From NCBI GenBank assembly GCA_013002205.1, contig JABDKN010000194.1:1-49977 (forward strand): DNA of 49,977 bases. Direction: 5' to 3'. This DNA is from Granulosicoccus sp. (lineage in GTDB: Bacteria; Pseudomonadota; Gammaproteobacteria; Granulosicoccales; Granulosicoccaceae). Under the pieces are notes generated by a model. It ran no database searches. It saw only the letters and a list, made by a program, of their open reading frames with translations, and was not told where the DNA came from. This document shows positions 19,330-29,073 of this stretch, in pieces (the stretch's first letter is position 1; each line of letters opens with the position of its first letter). A program made the position numbers and the translations under genes.

Positions 19330-20864
19330 GGCGTTGCCCCCTGCGTTGCCGACGATCGTTGCTCGAAGGATTCGCTGTCGCGAACCGGTTGCAGCACGGC
19401 CTTGCTGTTCGGATCGACGATCCAAGGTGAGGAGGTGGTCACCACAGGCGCTGGCTGTGCGGGGTGTCGGGCCGTACCAGCTGCCGTGTTCTGGTAGCGG
19501 TTGACACCCACGATGACCTGCTGTTCATCGTTGACCAGGGCCAGGCGGCGTGCGTGCGTATCGGCCACAGCGCTCTGCCAGCGGCCGGACGCTATGGTGT
19601 CCAGCCAGTCATTCAGCTCACCCATGGCCGACAGTTCTGACCACACTCGCCTGGTCAATTCTGCCGTCAGCGTCTCGAGCGCGTAAGAGCCGGAAAACGG
19701 ATCATCGACCAGCGTCAGTCCGGATTCTCTTTCCAGAATGATGGGCAGATTTCTGGCCATGCGGACACCGATGTCGGGATCATCAGTGGCCTGCCAGCGG
19801 CCGATGCGATCATGCGGATGCATGATGATTGCATCCGCGCTGCCCATGGCCGCTGCACTGCAGGCAATAATATTGCGCAGATGATTATTCCAGGGATCCA
19901 GTTGTGACAGGTAACGGCGTGAGGATTCAACCACGATGCGCATGCCACCGGGTGTGGTTGCCGGATCAGTCACGCCTGTCGGCGCCGACAGGTGCAGGTG
20001 GAGAACGTGTTGCCACAGGATTCTCAGGCTGCGCAGTTTTACCACCCCCATCAACAGGTCGGCGTCACAGGCCACCTGGAAGTCAATGCACTGGCTGGCC
20101 TCGGGCAATGTCATCCCGGCATCCATCAGGTGAGTGAGATAGAGCGTGCCGGTGGCCACGGCGGCCTGTAATTCCTGCGTAGCAGATGCACCGGCATTGT
20201 GGTGAATGGTCGTATCCACCAGGGCGGTCACGGCCTCAGGCAATTGCCGCCGGGTTTCCACGCTGAAGCTTGCCAGAGCCTGTAACGCTGCCTGCGATGA
20301 TTCCGGTTCGACACCGGTTCGCAACCACTGCCCGATGGGGTCTGCGTTGAAGCTGCACCGGAGCTCGTTGATATCGATTGATTCATCATTCACGTAGCGC
20401 AGGAAGTTTCTCGTTACCCCGGGATAGTCAGCCGATGCGCGAAAACTGACGGGCGCCAGATCAAACCTGAAACCCGTGAGCAGTCTGCCGATATCCGCCG
20501 TCTCATCGAGATGCAGTTCGACCGATGTATTGCCTCCCAGCAGAGCGCGATGCAGACAGGCATTGGCGACTGCTTCATCTGTCGTGTCCTCGATACACAG
20601 GCGATTGTCCCACGGGCATGCCGGGGATGTGGTGCCACTGCCGGTGTCTGGCCGATCAGCCGGCATGACTGACTCTCCGGTGACCGCCGGGCAGTCATCG
20701 TAGAGGGCCTGGATAACCAGGTCGTCAAGCGTGCGATGCTGCATGGCCTCCAGTGAATCATCGGCGGACAGCCCTGCCAGGGCAGCCTCCAGCCATTGCT
20801 CGTGAGATGGCGGTGTGAATACTGAATCCAGATCGCCGGTAGATAAATTGGACGTGGAGGGCAT
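19326..20864 (-). CDS. mutA: Methylmalonyl-CoA mutase small subunit, C-terminally short
   Basis: The 512-residue protein is the non-catalytic partner in heterodimeric methylmalonyl-CoA mutases. It resembles the barrel domain of MutB (for example [33 protein letters not shown]). It ends soon after VGVNRYQN with a Pro/Ser-rich tail. As far as I know, small subunits usually carry a degenerate B12-type domain of about 100 further residues, which appears absent here. The large subunit keeps the full cobalamin domain, so activity is plausible. The track's TTG 20891 start is less likely than ATG 20864, which has AGGGA beside it. mutA is coupled to mutB. Confidence 0.9.
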   Translation of the reverse strand: MPSTSNLSTGDLDSVFTPPSHEQWLEAALAGLSADDSLEAMQHRTLDDLVIQALYDDCPAVTGESVMPADRPDTGSGTTSPACPWDNRLCIEDTTDEAVANACLHRALLGGNTSVELHLDETADIGRLLTGFRFDLAPVSFRASADYPGVTRNFLRYVNDESIDINELRCSFNADPIGQWLRTGVEPESSQAALQALASFSVETRRQLPEAVTALVDTTIHHNAGASATQELQAAVATGTLYLTHLMDAGMTLPEASQCIDFQVACDADLLMGVVKLRSLRILWQHVLHLHLSAPTGVTDPATTPGGMRIVVESSRRYLSQLDPWNNHLRNIIACSAAAMGSADAIIMHPHDRIGRWQATDDPDIGVRMARNLPIILERESGLTLVDDPFSGSYALETLTAELTRRVWSELSAMGELNDWLDTIASGRWQSAVADTHARRLALVNDEQQVIVGVNRYQNTAAGTARHPAQPAPVVTTSSPWIVDPNSKAVLQPVRDSESFEQRSSATQGATP

Positions 20865-20932
20865 TCCCTGTACCTGTGTTGCTGGTCGCAAGAGTGGACA
20901 GAATATGCTAATTCAGAATCATCGGTAAGCTC

Positions 20933-20946
20933 TTGATGATCATCAA
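20933..20946. promoter_or_regulatory. Perfect 14-bp palindrome upstream of mutA
   Basis: TTGATGATCATCAA is its own reverse complement with no spacer. It lies 69 bp before the mutA start and 10 bp past the mnmC stop, in the only gap upstream of the mutA-mutB-meaB unit. The position suits an operator for a dimeric regulator of the mutase genes. The regulator is unknown, and the -10/-35 candidates nearby are weak. Confidence 0.4.
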
Positions 20947-20955
20947 TTCGACAGG

Positions 20956-22245
20956 TTAACTCCGGCGAATGATGCCGCGCCGAATGTCGCGGATGTGGAA
21001 CCGGGCAGGATTCACCAGAGATCCCCATTTTTCCCAGGTAGCCGATCGCCGGTCCATCAGCAGCTCGACAAGCAGTTTCGCAGCCAGGGGAGCGGTGACT
21101 ATTCCCCGGGAGCCCAATCCCCCCAGTACATAGAGTCCCTGGACACAGGGCAATGCAGGGTAGTGTGTCAGCGGTTTGCCGTGTTTCAGGTCGGCATAGA
21201 CCACATCCATCTGTACCCGGTCGGGTACCGGGCCCACGATCGGTAGCCGGTCGGGTGTGGTAGCACGCACCCCGGCGTATCCATCCAGGGGTCGCCTGTG
21301 TACCTGCAGCGAGGGAAGGGTTGCCCTGAGGCCCGCCAGATTGCGCTCATGATCAAGCGACCTTATTGCCTCATCCTCCACATTCCTGTCGAAGGTTGCG
21401 CCGACCAGGATCGTGTCACCGTGCGGAATGACATAGTGCCTGCCACTGATGACGCAACGCGGCACCGGCGAGCCTGCATGCACTCTGAAGCGACTGATCT
21501 GTCCGCGGGCAGCGATGATTGGCAGAAAGCCTGTCTGCTCGAAACGGTTCAGCATACTGCCACAGGCCAGTACCAGGTTGGATGCGCAGATGTCATGGTG
21601 CCCGACAACGCACACCCGCCAGCAGCGACTGTTCCGCTCCCCGGCCAGGCGGTAAACACCAGAGACGGTGTGATCGGTGTTAAGCACGATGTTCGGATGG
21701 GACACCAGGGTACGACACAGTGCAGAGGGATTCAGCCAGCCGCTGTCAGGGAAATGCAGGGCATTCCCGGTCAGGGAAATACCCGCAATCCCCGTGGCCT
21801 GCGTATTGTCCAGCGATGCATAGTGTGGTGATGCCGGGTAGCCGTCATTGACCAGTTGCAGAACCCCGCAGGGGGTAAGGTCGGGAGTGTCTGTACCGGC
21901 CTTGCCTGCATCGCGTGCCAATGACCCCAGTTTCTCCAGCAGGCAGCTATGGGCAGCCACATGAAAACTCATTGCCGGAGCTGGAGAGCGTGTGACGTGG
22001 GGCTTGACGATGCCTGCAGGATTTCCGGATGCGCCGCCCGCCACCTTCCTGCGCTGCTCGACGAGGCGGACTGAAATACCTCGCTCAGCCAGCAGTCGTG
22101 CCAGCCAGCAGCCTGCCAGGCCGGCCCCGAGAATCACCACAGAATCAGGAATCCGGCCGGAGGTCGGTGCTGGTCCGTTCAAATCTCGTTGCACCGCCGC
22201 CAGATCCTGAGTCGGCGGCGCCAGCCTGTCCCAGGGAAGATTCAA
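20956..22245 (-). CDS. mnmC: Stand-alone MnmC-type FAD oxidoreductase domain (tRNA cmnm5s2U34 modification)
   Basis: The 429-residue protein matches the C-terminal, FAD-binding half of MnmC. That half oxidatively removes the carboxymethyl group from cmnm5(s2)U34 in tRNA. Features are the dinucleotide site VILGAGLAGCWLARLL, GGASGNPAGIVKPHV, RHYVIPHGDTILVGATF, GVRATTPDRLPIVGPVPD and GGLGSRGIVTAPLAAKLL. The methyltransferase half (MnmD) usually fused in gammaproteobacteria is absent. Only 97 bp separate this gene from ispG, and the frame is closed by a stop 51 bp upstream. The apparent start is TTG 22245, with no clear ribosome site and a dyad directly in front. The residues before the FAD site (PWDRLAPP) resemble an interdomain linker. 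Confidence 0.85.
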   Translation of the reverse strand: MNLPWDRLAPPTQDLAAVQRDLNGPAPTSGRIPDSVVILGAGLAGCWLARLLAERGISVRLVEQRRKVAGGASGNPAGIVKPHVTRSPAPAMSFHVAAHSCLLEKLGSLARDAGKAGTDTPDLTPCGVLQLVNDGYPASPHYASLDNTQATGIAGISLTGNALHFPDSGWLNPSALCRTLVSHPNIVLNTDHTVSGVYRLAGERNSRCWRVCVVGHHDICASNLVLACGSMLNRFEQTGFLPIIAARGQISRFRVHAGSPVPRCVISGRHYVIPHGDTILVGATFDRNVEDEAIRSLDHERNLAGLRATLPSLQVHRRPLDGYAGVRATTPDRLPIVGPVPDRVQMDVVYADLKHGKPLTHYPALPCVQGLYVLGGLGSRGIVTAPLAAKLLVELLMDRRSATWEKWGSLVNPARFHIRDIRRGIIRRS

Positions 22246-22272
22246 TGGTGCGCTATGGACAATTTCGCACCA
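22246..22272. promoter_or_regulatory. 7-bp inverted repeat abutting the mnmC start
   Basis: TGGTGCG and CGCACCA flank a 13-base spacer containing GGACAATT. The dyad covers positions -1 to -27 of the mnmC start codon, where a ribosome site would be. It resembles the dyad at 2037-2070 in the outer GGTGC/GCACC arms and the inner GGACA-TTT, but the spacing differs by three bases. It might be an operator or an RNA hairpin that limits translation. Confidence 0.4.
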
Positions 22273-22342
22273 CGCAGGCCAGGCGAACCGGCAGCTTCAT
22301 AAAGGGGGGGCGTCCTGATGGCCGCGCATCGGCGGACAGGCT

Positions 22343-23560
22343 CTAGGCATGATTGCGCTGGTAATTCGTCTGCACATAGTCATACACGATCTGCTGGAAT
22401 TCTTCGGCTATGCGGTCTCCCTTGAGCGTCATTGCCTTTTCTCCATCGATGTATACCGGAGCAATGGGCCGCTCTCCGGTACCAGGCAGACTGATGCCGA
22501 TATTGGCATGCTTGCTTTCTCCGGGCCCGTTGACCACACACCCCATGACCGCAACTGACATGTCCGCCACGCCGGGATGCTCGGCCTTCCACGCCGGCAT
22601 GCTGTCGCGCAGAAAGCTCTGGATGCGGCTGGCCAGCTCCTGGAAATAGGTGCTGCTGGTGCGACCACAGCCAGGGCACGCTGTCACCATGGGGGTGAAT
22701 GAGCGCAGTCCCATGGTCTGCAGGATTTCCTGAGCGACGACGACCTCCCGCGTGCGATCTCCACCGGGCTCGGGTGTCAGGGATATCCGTATGGTATCGC
22801 CGATGCCCTGTTGCAGCAGAATTGCCAGTGCGGCGGTGGATGCGACGATACCCTTGGAGCCCATACCTGCTTCGGTCAGGCCAAGATGCAGTGCGTAGTC
22901 ACACTGATCTGCCAGGACCTGGTACACCTGGATCAGGTCCTGTACACGGCTCATCTTGCAGGAAAGAATGATTCTGTTGCGGGGCAGGCCGAGCTCGACG
23001 GCACGTGCCGCACTGTCCAGCGCGGACTTGATGACAGCTTCCCGATTGATTTGCTCGAGTGGCTTGGGGTGAGGGCGGGTGGCATTGTCATCGAGCATCC
23101 TGGCCAGCAGATCCTGATCCAGGCTACCCCAGTTGGCGCCGATTCTTATCGGTTTGTCGTGTCGTGCCGCGATCTCGATCATCTGCGCAAACTGCTCGTC
23201 ACGACGGGCGCCCCGGCCCACGTTTCCCGGGTTGATGCGGTATTTGGCCAGCGCCGTCGCACAGTCCGGTACGGCGGCGAGCAGCTTGTGTCCATTGAAA
23301 TGGAAATCCCCCACCAGTGGCACATCCACGTCCATCGCCAGAAGTCGGTCACGTATTTCCGGTACCGCATTGGCGGCTGCTTCGGTGTTGACGGTAATGC
23401 GAACCAGTTCAGAGCCTGCACGTGCCAGAGAAGCGACCTGAGCCGCCGTGCGGATGCTATCTTCTGTATCGGTATTGGTCATGGACTGGACCACGATGGG
23501 TGCAGATCCGCCGATGGTCACTGAACCTATTTGTACGGATCGTGTGGTTTTACGTGGCAT
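22343..23560 (-). CDS. ispG: 4-Hydroxy-3-methylbut-2-en-1-yl diphosphate synthase (flavodoxin)
   Basis: The 405-residue enzyme converts MEcPP to HMBPP in the MEP pathway of isoprenoid synthesis. It uses a 4Fe-4S cluster and electrons from flavodoxin. The N-terminal part ([19 protein letters not shown]) is the TIM-barrel start. The cluster cysteines are in CPGCGRTSS near residue 295 and [11 protein letters not shown] later on. The length fits the two-domain bacterial form. ATG 23560 matches family N-termini. It is the first gene of the minus-strand run toward mnmC and is divergent from hrcA. Confidence 0.97.
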   Translation of the reverse strand: MPRKTTRSVQIGSVTIGGSAPIVVQSMTNTDTEDSIRTAAQVASLARAGSELVRITVNTEAAANAVPEIRDRLLAMDVDVPLVGDFHFNGHKLLAAVPDCATALAKYRINPGNVGRGARRDEQFAQMIEIAARHDKPIRIGANWGSLDQDLLARMLDDNATRPHPKPLEQINREAVIKSALDSAARAVELGLPRNRIILSCKMSRVQDLIQVYQVLADQCDYALHLGLTEAGMGSKGIVASTAALAILLQQGIGDTIRISLTPEPGGDRTREVVVAQEILQTMGLRSFTPMVTACPGCGRTSSTYFQELASRIQSFLRDSMPAWKAEHPGVADMSVAVMGCVVNGPGESKHANIGISLPGTGERPIAPVYIDGEKAMTLKGDRIAEEFQQIVYDYVQTNYQRNHA

Positions 23561-23604
23561 TGGGGAATTAAACGCTTGATCGGAAACGAATTGGGCCTTA
23601 GTTT

Positions 23605-23622
23605 ATCGTCAGTGATGACGAT
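23605..23622. promoter_or_regulatory. Perfect 7-bp dyad between ispG and hrcA
   Basis: ATCGTCA-GTGA-TGACGAT lies in the divergent 115-bp intergenic region, 53 bp before hrcA. It is not the CIRCE sequence that HrcA binds (TTAGCACTC and its complement). The CGTCA/TGACG arms recur in the dyad upstream of hfq at 38478-38493. It may be a shared operator or chance. Confidence 0.35.
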
Positions 23623-23675
23623 CGCAGCGCCATTGTCGCTCGAGTGATCACGTTTTCGATAATGAGGCAGATTGC

Positions 23676-24737
23676 ATGACAGCAAATCCGGTGTATGAAT
23701 TCACCGAACGCGAGCAACATATCCTCAAGCTGCTGGTGGATCATTACATAGAGCAGGGTACACCTGTCGGCTCGCGTACGCTATCCAGGCTGCCCGGAAT
23801 CGATATCAGTGCGGCCTCAGTGCGCAATGTGATGGGTGACCTGGAAGAAATGGGTCTGTTGAAATCACCGCACACATCGGCAGGACGGGTGCCGACATCC
23901 GCGGCGCTGCGCGTGTTCGTGGACAGATTGCTGGAGATAAAGCCGCCGGAAGAGGGCACGGTAGAACACATCAGGACATTGCTCGATCCGTCATTGAATG
24001 ATCAGGCGCTGGTCAAGATCGCATCCAATTACCTGTCTGGTTTCACGCACATGGCCGGCATGGTGACCGTGCCGAGGCGAGAGGAGAAGCCGCTTCAGCA
24101 GGTGGAATTTCTGCCACTGTCCGACCGCCGGGTGCTGGTTATCCTGATCATCAGTGACGATGACGTGCAGAATCGGATAATTCATGTAGAGCGTGATTAC
24201 ACAAAGGAAGAACTGGCTGAGTTCGCCCGGGAACTCAACGCCGAGTACCTGGGCCGTCCACTGGTTGAAGCACGGGACCGGCTGCGCCAGGATCTGGAAC
24301 GAACACGCGAGGACATGAGTAATTCCATGCAGCGCATGATCGATGTGGCCGGTCAGGTCTTTGGGCCGGCAGATTCAGAGGATGATGAGGGAGACAGCAT
24401 GGTGATGGCGGGAGAGACCAATCTCATGGAACATGCGGATCTGGGTGATGTCAGCAAATTGCGTAGCCTGTTTGACGCGTTTCAGCAGAAACGCGACATT
24501 TTCCACCTGCTGGAGCGCTGCATCTCTGCAGACGGGGTGCAGATCTTCATCGGTCGCGAATCCGGCTACGAGGCACTGGGAGAGTGCAGCGTCGTGACGG
24601 CACCCTACGAAATCAACGGCAAGCTGCTGGGTGTACTGGGTGTCGTCGGACCCAAGAGGATGTCCTATGCCCAGGTCATTCCGGTTGTGGAAGTGACGTC
24701 CAGGCTGCTCAGCGCCGCCTTGAACCTGCGTAATTAG
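23676..24737 (+). CDS. hrcA: Heat-inducible transcription repressor HrcA
   Basis: The 353-residue repressor binds CIRCE operators and responds to the chaperonin level. The N-terminal winged helix contains TPVGSRTLSRLPGIDISAASVRNVMGDLEEMGLL and the conserved SPHTSAGRVPT. The C-terminal GAF-like part ends in GVVGPKRMSYAQVIPVVEVTSRLLS. GAGG eight bases before ATG 23676 supports the start. I found no CIRCE element in the window, so its targets (often groESL) are probably elsewhere. It heads the classical hrcA-grpE-dnaK-dnaJ order. Confidence 0.97.
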   Translation: MTANPVYEFTEREQHILKLLVDHYIEQGTPVGSRTLSRLPGIDISAASVRNVMGDLEEMGLLKSPHTSAGRVPTSAALRVFVDRLLEIKPPEEGTVEHIRTLLDPSLNDQALVKIASNYLSGFTHMAGMVTVPRREEKPLQQVEFLPLSDRRVLVILIISDDDVQNRIIHVERDYTKEELAEFARELNAEYLGRPLVEARDRLRQDLERTREDMSNSMQRMIDVAGQVFGPADSEDDEGDSMVMAGETNLMEHADLGDVSKLRSLFDAFQQKRDIFHLLERCISADGVQIFIGRESGYEALGECSVVTAPYEINGKLLGVLGVVGPKRMSYAQVIPVVEVTSRLLSAALNLRN

Positions 24738-24784
24738 TGCCTATATTCGCGCTGCCAGAAAAAACCACCGGAGAAATCGAACAC

Positions 24785-25525
24785 ATGATGCCAGGCAATA
24801 ACGAAGCGTCTGACAATGCAGCCCGATCTGCACAGGATGATGCGGTGCTGGATACGGCATCCGCCCGGTCCACCGATGGTACTCAGGCCGAGGCGTCTGT
24901 CGAGCCGGCAGGTGGCGAAGGAGACACTGCGGGCGAGTCCGTGTTGCACGATAATGCATCGGTTGTGAATCTGGACGAAGCCACTGCCAGTGCGTCGGAT
25001 GATCCCCTGGGATTTGGTGATCAGCGCATGGGTACGGCAGATGATGAGCCCATGGATGGACCTGGTCAGCTACAGGCAAAGCTGGCGGAAGCGGAAGCCA
25101 GGGCTGCCGACTACTGGGATCGGCTCGTACGCCTGCAGGCAGAGATGGAGAACCAGCGCAAACGTGCCCAGAATGACGTAACCAAGGCGCGCAAGTTCGC
25201 ACTGGAAGGTATCGTCGGGGATCTGCTGCCAGTGAAGGATAGTCTCGAAATGGGCCTGGCCGCGGCGCAGGCAGAAGACGCGGACCCCCAGGCCATCGTT
25301 GAAGGGGCTGATCTGACACTGAAAATGCTGTCCCAGGTCTTTGAAAAAAATAATATTGCCGAGATCAATCCAGTGGATGAGAAATTCGATCCGGAATACC
25401 ATCAGGCCATGTCGATGCAGGAAATCGAGGGTAAGCCTGCCAACACGGTGGCCTCGGTCATGCAGAAGGGTTACACACTGAACGAACGTCTGGTGCGACC
25501 AGCCCTGGTCATGGTCGCCAAGTAG
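24785..25525 (+). CDS. grpE: Nucleotide exchange factor GrpE
   Basis: The 246-residue co-chaperone drives ADP release from DnaK. The first 95 residues are an acidic, disordered region longer than usual. The coiled-coil stalk follows (LQAKLAEAEARAADYWDRLVRLQAEMENQRKR), then the beta domain with NPVDEKFDPEYHQAMSM and the C-terminal KGYTLNERLVRPALVMV. The track starts at GTG 24737 next to the hrcA stop. ATG 24785 is better supported, with GGAGA ten bases upstream. The gene lies 47 bp after hrcA, probably in the same transcript. Confidence 0.95.
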   Translation: MMPGNNEASDNAARSAQDDAVLDTASARSTDGTQAEASVEPAGGEGDTAGESVLHDNASVVNLDEATASASDDPLGFGDQRMGTADDEPMDGPGQLQAKLAEAEARAADYWDRLVRLQAEMENQRKRAQNDVTKARKFALEGIVGDLLPVKDSLEMGLAAAQAEDADPQAIVEGADLTLKMLSQVFEKNNIAEINPVDEKFDPEYHQAMSMQEIEGKPANTVASVMQKGYTLNERLVRPALVMVAK

Positions 25526-25641
25526 GACGGTCATTCCACGTGGCGCATCAGTCGGCGTCGATGCGGCATGAACGTGTCCGTCCGGATAACCACTGTGAGC
25601 CACCACACGGCCGGTGTGACACCAAAAACTGGTCATGAACT

Positions 25642-25670
25642 ATTGAATTCCCGATGTGCCGCCACATCAT
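25642..25670 (+). promoter_or_regulatory. Possible sigma-32-type heat-shock promoter before dnaK
   Basis: ATTGAAT, 13 bases, then CCACATCAT. This resembles the heat-shock consensus CTTGAAA-N13/15-CCCCATnTA, with TTGAA and CC.CAT kept and three -10 mismatches. It lies 74 bp before dnaK in a 218-bp gap, which suggests dnaK can be transcribed separately from hrcA-grpE. The call rests on pattern only. Confidence 0.45.
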
Positions 25671-25743
25671 ATTCGCATCGAACAGAATGCCTCACCGAGG
25701 GTTCTGACTTTCCAACATCTGATCAAAGTTAAGGGTAAATAAC

Positions 25744-27678
25744 ATGGGTACCATTATCGGAATCGACCTTGGCACGACGAATTCGTGTGTCGCGGTCATG
25801 GAAGGGGGCAAGCCCCGCGTCATCGAAAACGCCGAAGGCGATCGCACCACGCCGTCGATCGTTGCGTTTGCCGATGATGGTGAGGTCATTGTGGGCCAGC
25901 CTGCAAAGCGCCAGGCGGTCACGAATCCAAAGAACACACTGTACGCAGTCAAGCGCCTGATCGGTCGTCGCTACGACGAGGAAGCGGTGCAGAAGGACAT
26001 AGAACTCGTACCGTACAAGATAATAAAGGCCGACAACGGTGATGCCTGGGTGGAAGCTGGTGGGAAGGGCATGGCTCCCCCGGAAGTCGCTGCGCGTGTC
26101 CTGATGAAGATGAAGCAGACGGCCGAAGAATACCTGGGCGAAACCGTGACTGAAGCAGTCATCACTGTGCCTGCCTACTTCAACGATTCGCAGCGCCAGG
26201 CTACCAAGGACGCAGGGCGCATCGCCGGACTGGAAGTCAAGCGAATCATCAATGAGCCAACTGCTGCGGCACTGGCCTATGGCATGGACAAGCAGCGTGG
26301 TAACAAGACGGTTGCCGTCTACGATCTGGGTGGCGGTACCTTCGATATCTCCATCATCGAGATTGCCGAAGTCGATGGCGAGCATCAGTTTGAAGTACTC
26401 TCGACCAATGGTGATACGTTCCTGGGCGGGGAAGACTTCGATAATCGCCTGATCGACTACCTGTCTGATGAATTCAAGAAGGAGTCCGGCATCGATCTGC
26501 ACAATGATCCTCTGGCGTTGCAGCGTCTCAAGGAAGCTGCGGAAAAAGCCAAGATCGAACTGTCCAGTACCCAGCAGACGGACGTCAACCTGCCGTACAT
26601 CACGGCCGACAAATCCGGTCCCAAGCACCTGAACATCAAGGTATCGCGGGCCAAGCTTGAATCTCTGGTCGATGATCTCATTCAGCGTACGATCGAGCCA
26701 TGCCGGATTGCACTGAAGGATGCCGGACACTCCGCCTCCGAGATCCAGGACGTCATCATGGTCGGTGGCCAGACGCGCATGCCCAAAGTGCAGGAGATGG
26801 TCAAGAACTTCTTTGGCAAGGAGCCGCGCAAGGACGTCAACCCGGATGAAGCCGTTGCCGTAGGTGCTGCCATTCAGGGCGGAGTTCTGGGTGGCCAGGT
26901 GAAGGATGTGCTGCTGCTGGATGTCACGCCATTGTCTCTGGGTATAGAGACACTCGGAGGTGTGATGACCAAGTTGATCGACAAGAACACGACGATTCCT
27001 ACCAAGGCTCAGCAGGTTTTCTCCACGGCAGACGACAACCAGACTGCGGTTACCGTGCACGTGCTTCAAGGTGAGCGTGAGATCGCCAACACCAACAAGT
27101 CACTGGGTCGGTTCGATCTGGCAGATATCCCGCCGGCTCCACGCGGTGTGCCGCAGATCGAGGTCATTTTCGATATCGATGCCAATGGCATCATGAATGT
27201 CTCGGCGCGTGACAAGGCGACCGGAAAACAGCAATCCATCGTCATCAAGGCATCCAGTGGTCTGTCTGATGAGGAAATCGAGGCCATGGTGCGTGACGCG
27301 GAAGAGCATGCTGCTGAGGATGCGAAACTGCGGGGGCTGATTGACAAGCGAAATCAGGGCGAACAGCTGATCCATGCAGCCGAGAAATCCCTGAAAGATC
27401 TTGCTGATCAGGTGGACGAGGCTGAAAAGTCGGACATCAATGGCAAGATCGCTGAATTGCGTGAAGCGATCGCCGGTGATGATGAAGAGGCAATTGACAA
27501 CAAACTGGCCGCACTGGGCGAGGCAAGCGGAAAACTGGCTGAGAAGGCGTATGCGAAGCAAAGTGCTGAAGCCGGCGAAAACGCGGCGGATGCCGGAGCT
27601 ACGGACGCCAGGGATACTGGCGCGGATGATGCTGTCGATGCAGAGTTTGAGGAAGTGAAGGAAGACAAGGCATCCTGA
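25744..27678 (+). CDS. dnaK: Chaperone DnaK (Hsp70)
   Basis: The 644-residue ATP-driven chaperone folds nascent and damaged proteins with DnaJ and GrpE. The nucleotide-binding domain begins [16 protein letters not shown] and includes the phosphate loop [11 protein letters not shown]. The linker region [16 protein letters not shown] leads to the substrate-binding domain. The helical lid ends in an Ala/Asp/Glu-rich tail with EEVKEDKAS, close to the EEVKD-type end of bacterial DnaK. AAGGG eight bases before ATG 25744 supports the start. Confidence 0.98.
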   Translation: MGTIIGIDLGTTNSCVAVMEGGKPRVIENAEGDRTTPSIVAFADDGEVIVGQPAKRQAVTNPKNTLYAVKRLIGRRYDEEAVQKDIELVPYKIIKADNGDAWVEAGGKGMAPPEVAARVLMKMKQTAEEYLGETVTEAVITVPAYFNDSQRQATKDAGRIAGLEVKRIINEPTAAALAYGMDKQRGNKTVAVYDLGGGTFDISIIEIAEVDGEHQFEVLSTNGDTFLGGEDFDNRLIDYLSDEFKKESGIDLHNDPLALQRLKEAAEKAKIELSSTQQTDVNLPYITADKSGPKHLNIKVSRAKLESLVDDLIQRTIEPCRIALKDAGHSASEIQDVIMVGGQTRMPKVQEMVKNFFGKEPRKDVNPDEAVAVGAAIQGGVLGGQVKDVLLLDVTPLSLGIETLGGVMTKLIDKNTTIPTKAQQVFSTADDNQTAVTVHVLQGEREIANTNKSLGRFDLADIPPAPRGVPQIEVIFDIDANGIMNVSARDKATGKQQSIVIKASSGLSDEEIEAMVRDAEEHAAEDAKLRGLIDKRNQGEQLIHAAEKSLKDLADQVDEAEKSDINGKIAELREAIAGDDEEAIDNKLAALGEASGKLAEKAYAKQSAEAGENAADAGATDARDTGADDAVDAEFEEVKEDKAS

Positions 27679-27742
27679 CGGGTCTCGGGCTTGTACGGTT
27701 GTAGTCTCCTCGCTTGAGGTGGCTGCCGAAGGATAATCAGGG

Positions 27743-27819
27743 AAGGTCGGAAGTTTGGTCAGTTGTTTCAGGGTGTTTGTGCACTGTGGAGACGACCGGT
27801 CATGGCTTCCGACCTTTTT
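27743..27819 (+). terminator. Long-loop hairpin with T-tract between dnaK and dnaJ
   Basis: AAGGTCGGAAG (27743-27753) pairs perfectly with CTTCCGACCTT (27806-27816), and the second arm continues into a run of five T. The 52-base loop could fold further through GGTC/GACC. It may end or attenuate dnaK transcription. The T-tract runs directly into a promoter for dnaJ. Confidence 0.5.
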
Positions 27820-27846
27820 GTCGTTTACTCTTGTGGGTTTTATACT
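27818..27846 (+). promoter_or_regulatory. Sigma-70-type promoter for dnaJ
   Basis: TTGTCG, 17 bases, TATACT. Four of six and five of six bases match the consensus, with ideal spacing. It lies 66 bp before the dnaJ start and immediately after the hairpin, so dnaJ could be expressed independently of dnaK. Confidence 0.55.
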
Positions 27847-27911
27847 CAGCAATTGGGGGATCGCAGGCAGGGTGCCGGTGGTCACAGATAGTCATACCAG
27901 GTCGATAATTC

Positions 27912-29042
27912 ATGGCGCAGCGGGATTACTACGAAGTTTTGGGCGTATCAAAAGACGTGTCCGAGGCAGAACTGAAAAAAGCCTATCGGCGACTTGCGAT
28001 GAAATACCACCCCGATCGCAACCCGGATGACAAGAAAGCGACGGAAAACTTCAAGGAAGCCAAGGAAGCGTTCGAGATTCTCAAGGACAAGGAGAAACGG
28101 GCGGCCTATGACCAGTTCGGTCATGCCGGAGTGAGTAACCAGGCCGGTGGCGGATTCGGTGGCGGCGCGGATATCAATGATATTTTTGGTGATGTCTTCG
28201 GCGATATCTTTGGCGGTGGGCGTCGTGGTGGTGGTCCGCGAGTCTACCGTGGCGACGATCTGCAATATAATCTGGAAATCAGCCTAGAGGAGGCCGTATC
28301 CGGGACCTCTACCGAGATCAGGATCCCGAGTATGGTTCCCTGTGAGGTGTGTGACGGGAGCGGCGCCAAACGCGGAACCTCACCGTCGACATGCTCCACC
28401 TGCCATGGCGTAGGCCAGGTCCGGATGCAGCAGGGATTCTTCTCGGTTCAGCAGACCTGTCCCTCCTGCCGGGGCAAGGGTAAGGTCATCACCGATCCAT
28501 GTCCCAAGTGTCGCGGGCAGGGACGCACGCAGAAAGAGAAAAAGCTGTCGGTAAAGATTCCTGCGGGAGTGGATACCGGGGACAAGATCCGCCTCTCCGG
28601 AGAAGGCGAATCCAGCGACAGTGGTGGCCCGCCGGGCGATCTCTACGTTGCCATCATGGTCAAGGCACACCCGATCTTCCAGCGCGACGGCGCGGACCTG
28701 CAGTGCACGGTCCCCATCAATTTTGCCACGGCTGCGATCGGTGGTGAACTGGAAGTTCCCACGCTGGATGGACGGGTGAAACTGAAGGTGCCGCCCGGTA
28801 CGCAGAGCGAAAAGGTCTTTCGATTACGCGGCAAGGGTGTCAAACCGGTGCGCGGTGGTGCGGTCGGCGATTTGATGGCCAAGGTCCGGGTGGAGACACC
28901 TGTGAACCTGAACAAGGAACAGAGTGATCTGCTGATGCAATTTCATGACGCCATCAGTGGCACGCATGCCCAGAAACACAGTCCTCAGGCGCACAGCTGG
29001 TTGGGTGGCGTCAAGAAATTTTTCGACGAGCTGCGTAGTTGA
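27912..29042 (+). CDS. dnaJ: Chaperone DnaJ (Hsp40)
   Basis: The 376-residue co-chaperone delivers substrates to DnaK and stimulates its ATPase. The J domain has HPD in [10 protein letters not shown] (about residue 33). A Gly/Phe-rich linker follows ([25 protein letters not shown]). Four zinc-binding repeats are intact: [24 protein letters not shown] and CPKCRGQG. The C-terminal substrate-binding domain is of normal length. The start ATG 27912 gives the usual [12 protein letters not shown]. Confidence 0.98.
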   Translation: MAQRDYYEVLGVSKDVSEAELKKAYRRLAMKYHPDRNPDDKKATENFKEAKEAFEILKDKEKRAAYDQFGHAGVSNQAGGGFGGGADINDIFGDVFGDIFGGGRRGGGPRVYRGDDLQYNLEISLEEAVSGTSTEIRIPSMVPCEVCDGSGAKRGTSPSTCSTCHGVGQVRMQQGFFSVQQTCPSCRGKGKVITDPCPKCRGQGRTQKEKKLSVKIPAGVDTGDKIRLSGEGESSDSGGPPGDLYVAIMVKAHPIFQRDGADLQCTVPINFATAAIGGELEVPTLDGRVKLKVPPGTQSEKVFRLRGKGVKPVRGGAVGDLMAKVRVETPVNLNKEQSDLLMQFHDAISGTHAQKHSPQAHSWLGGVKKFFDELRS

Positions 29043-29073
29043 GCGGCACGGACGGCTCGTACGCAGGTGCGGT

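Noticed and set aside
23561-25743. CIRCE operator for HrcA autoregulation
   Set aside because: No TTAGCACTC-N9-GAGTGCTAA-like sequence was found upstream of hrcA, grpE or dnaK.
25729-27069. 446-aa minus-strand ORF opposite dnaK
   Set aside because: It is the antisense shadow of a highly conserved gene, and its His/Arg-rich composition is typical of such shadows.
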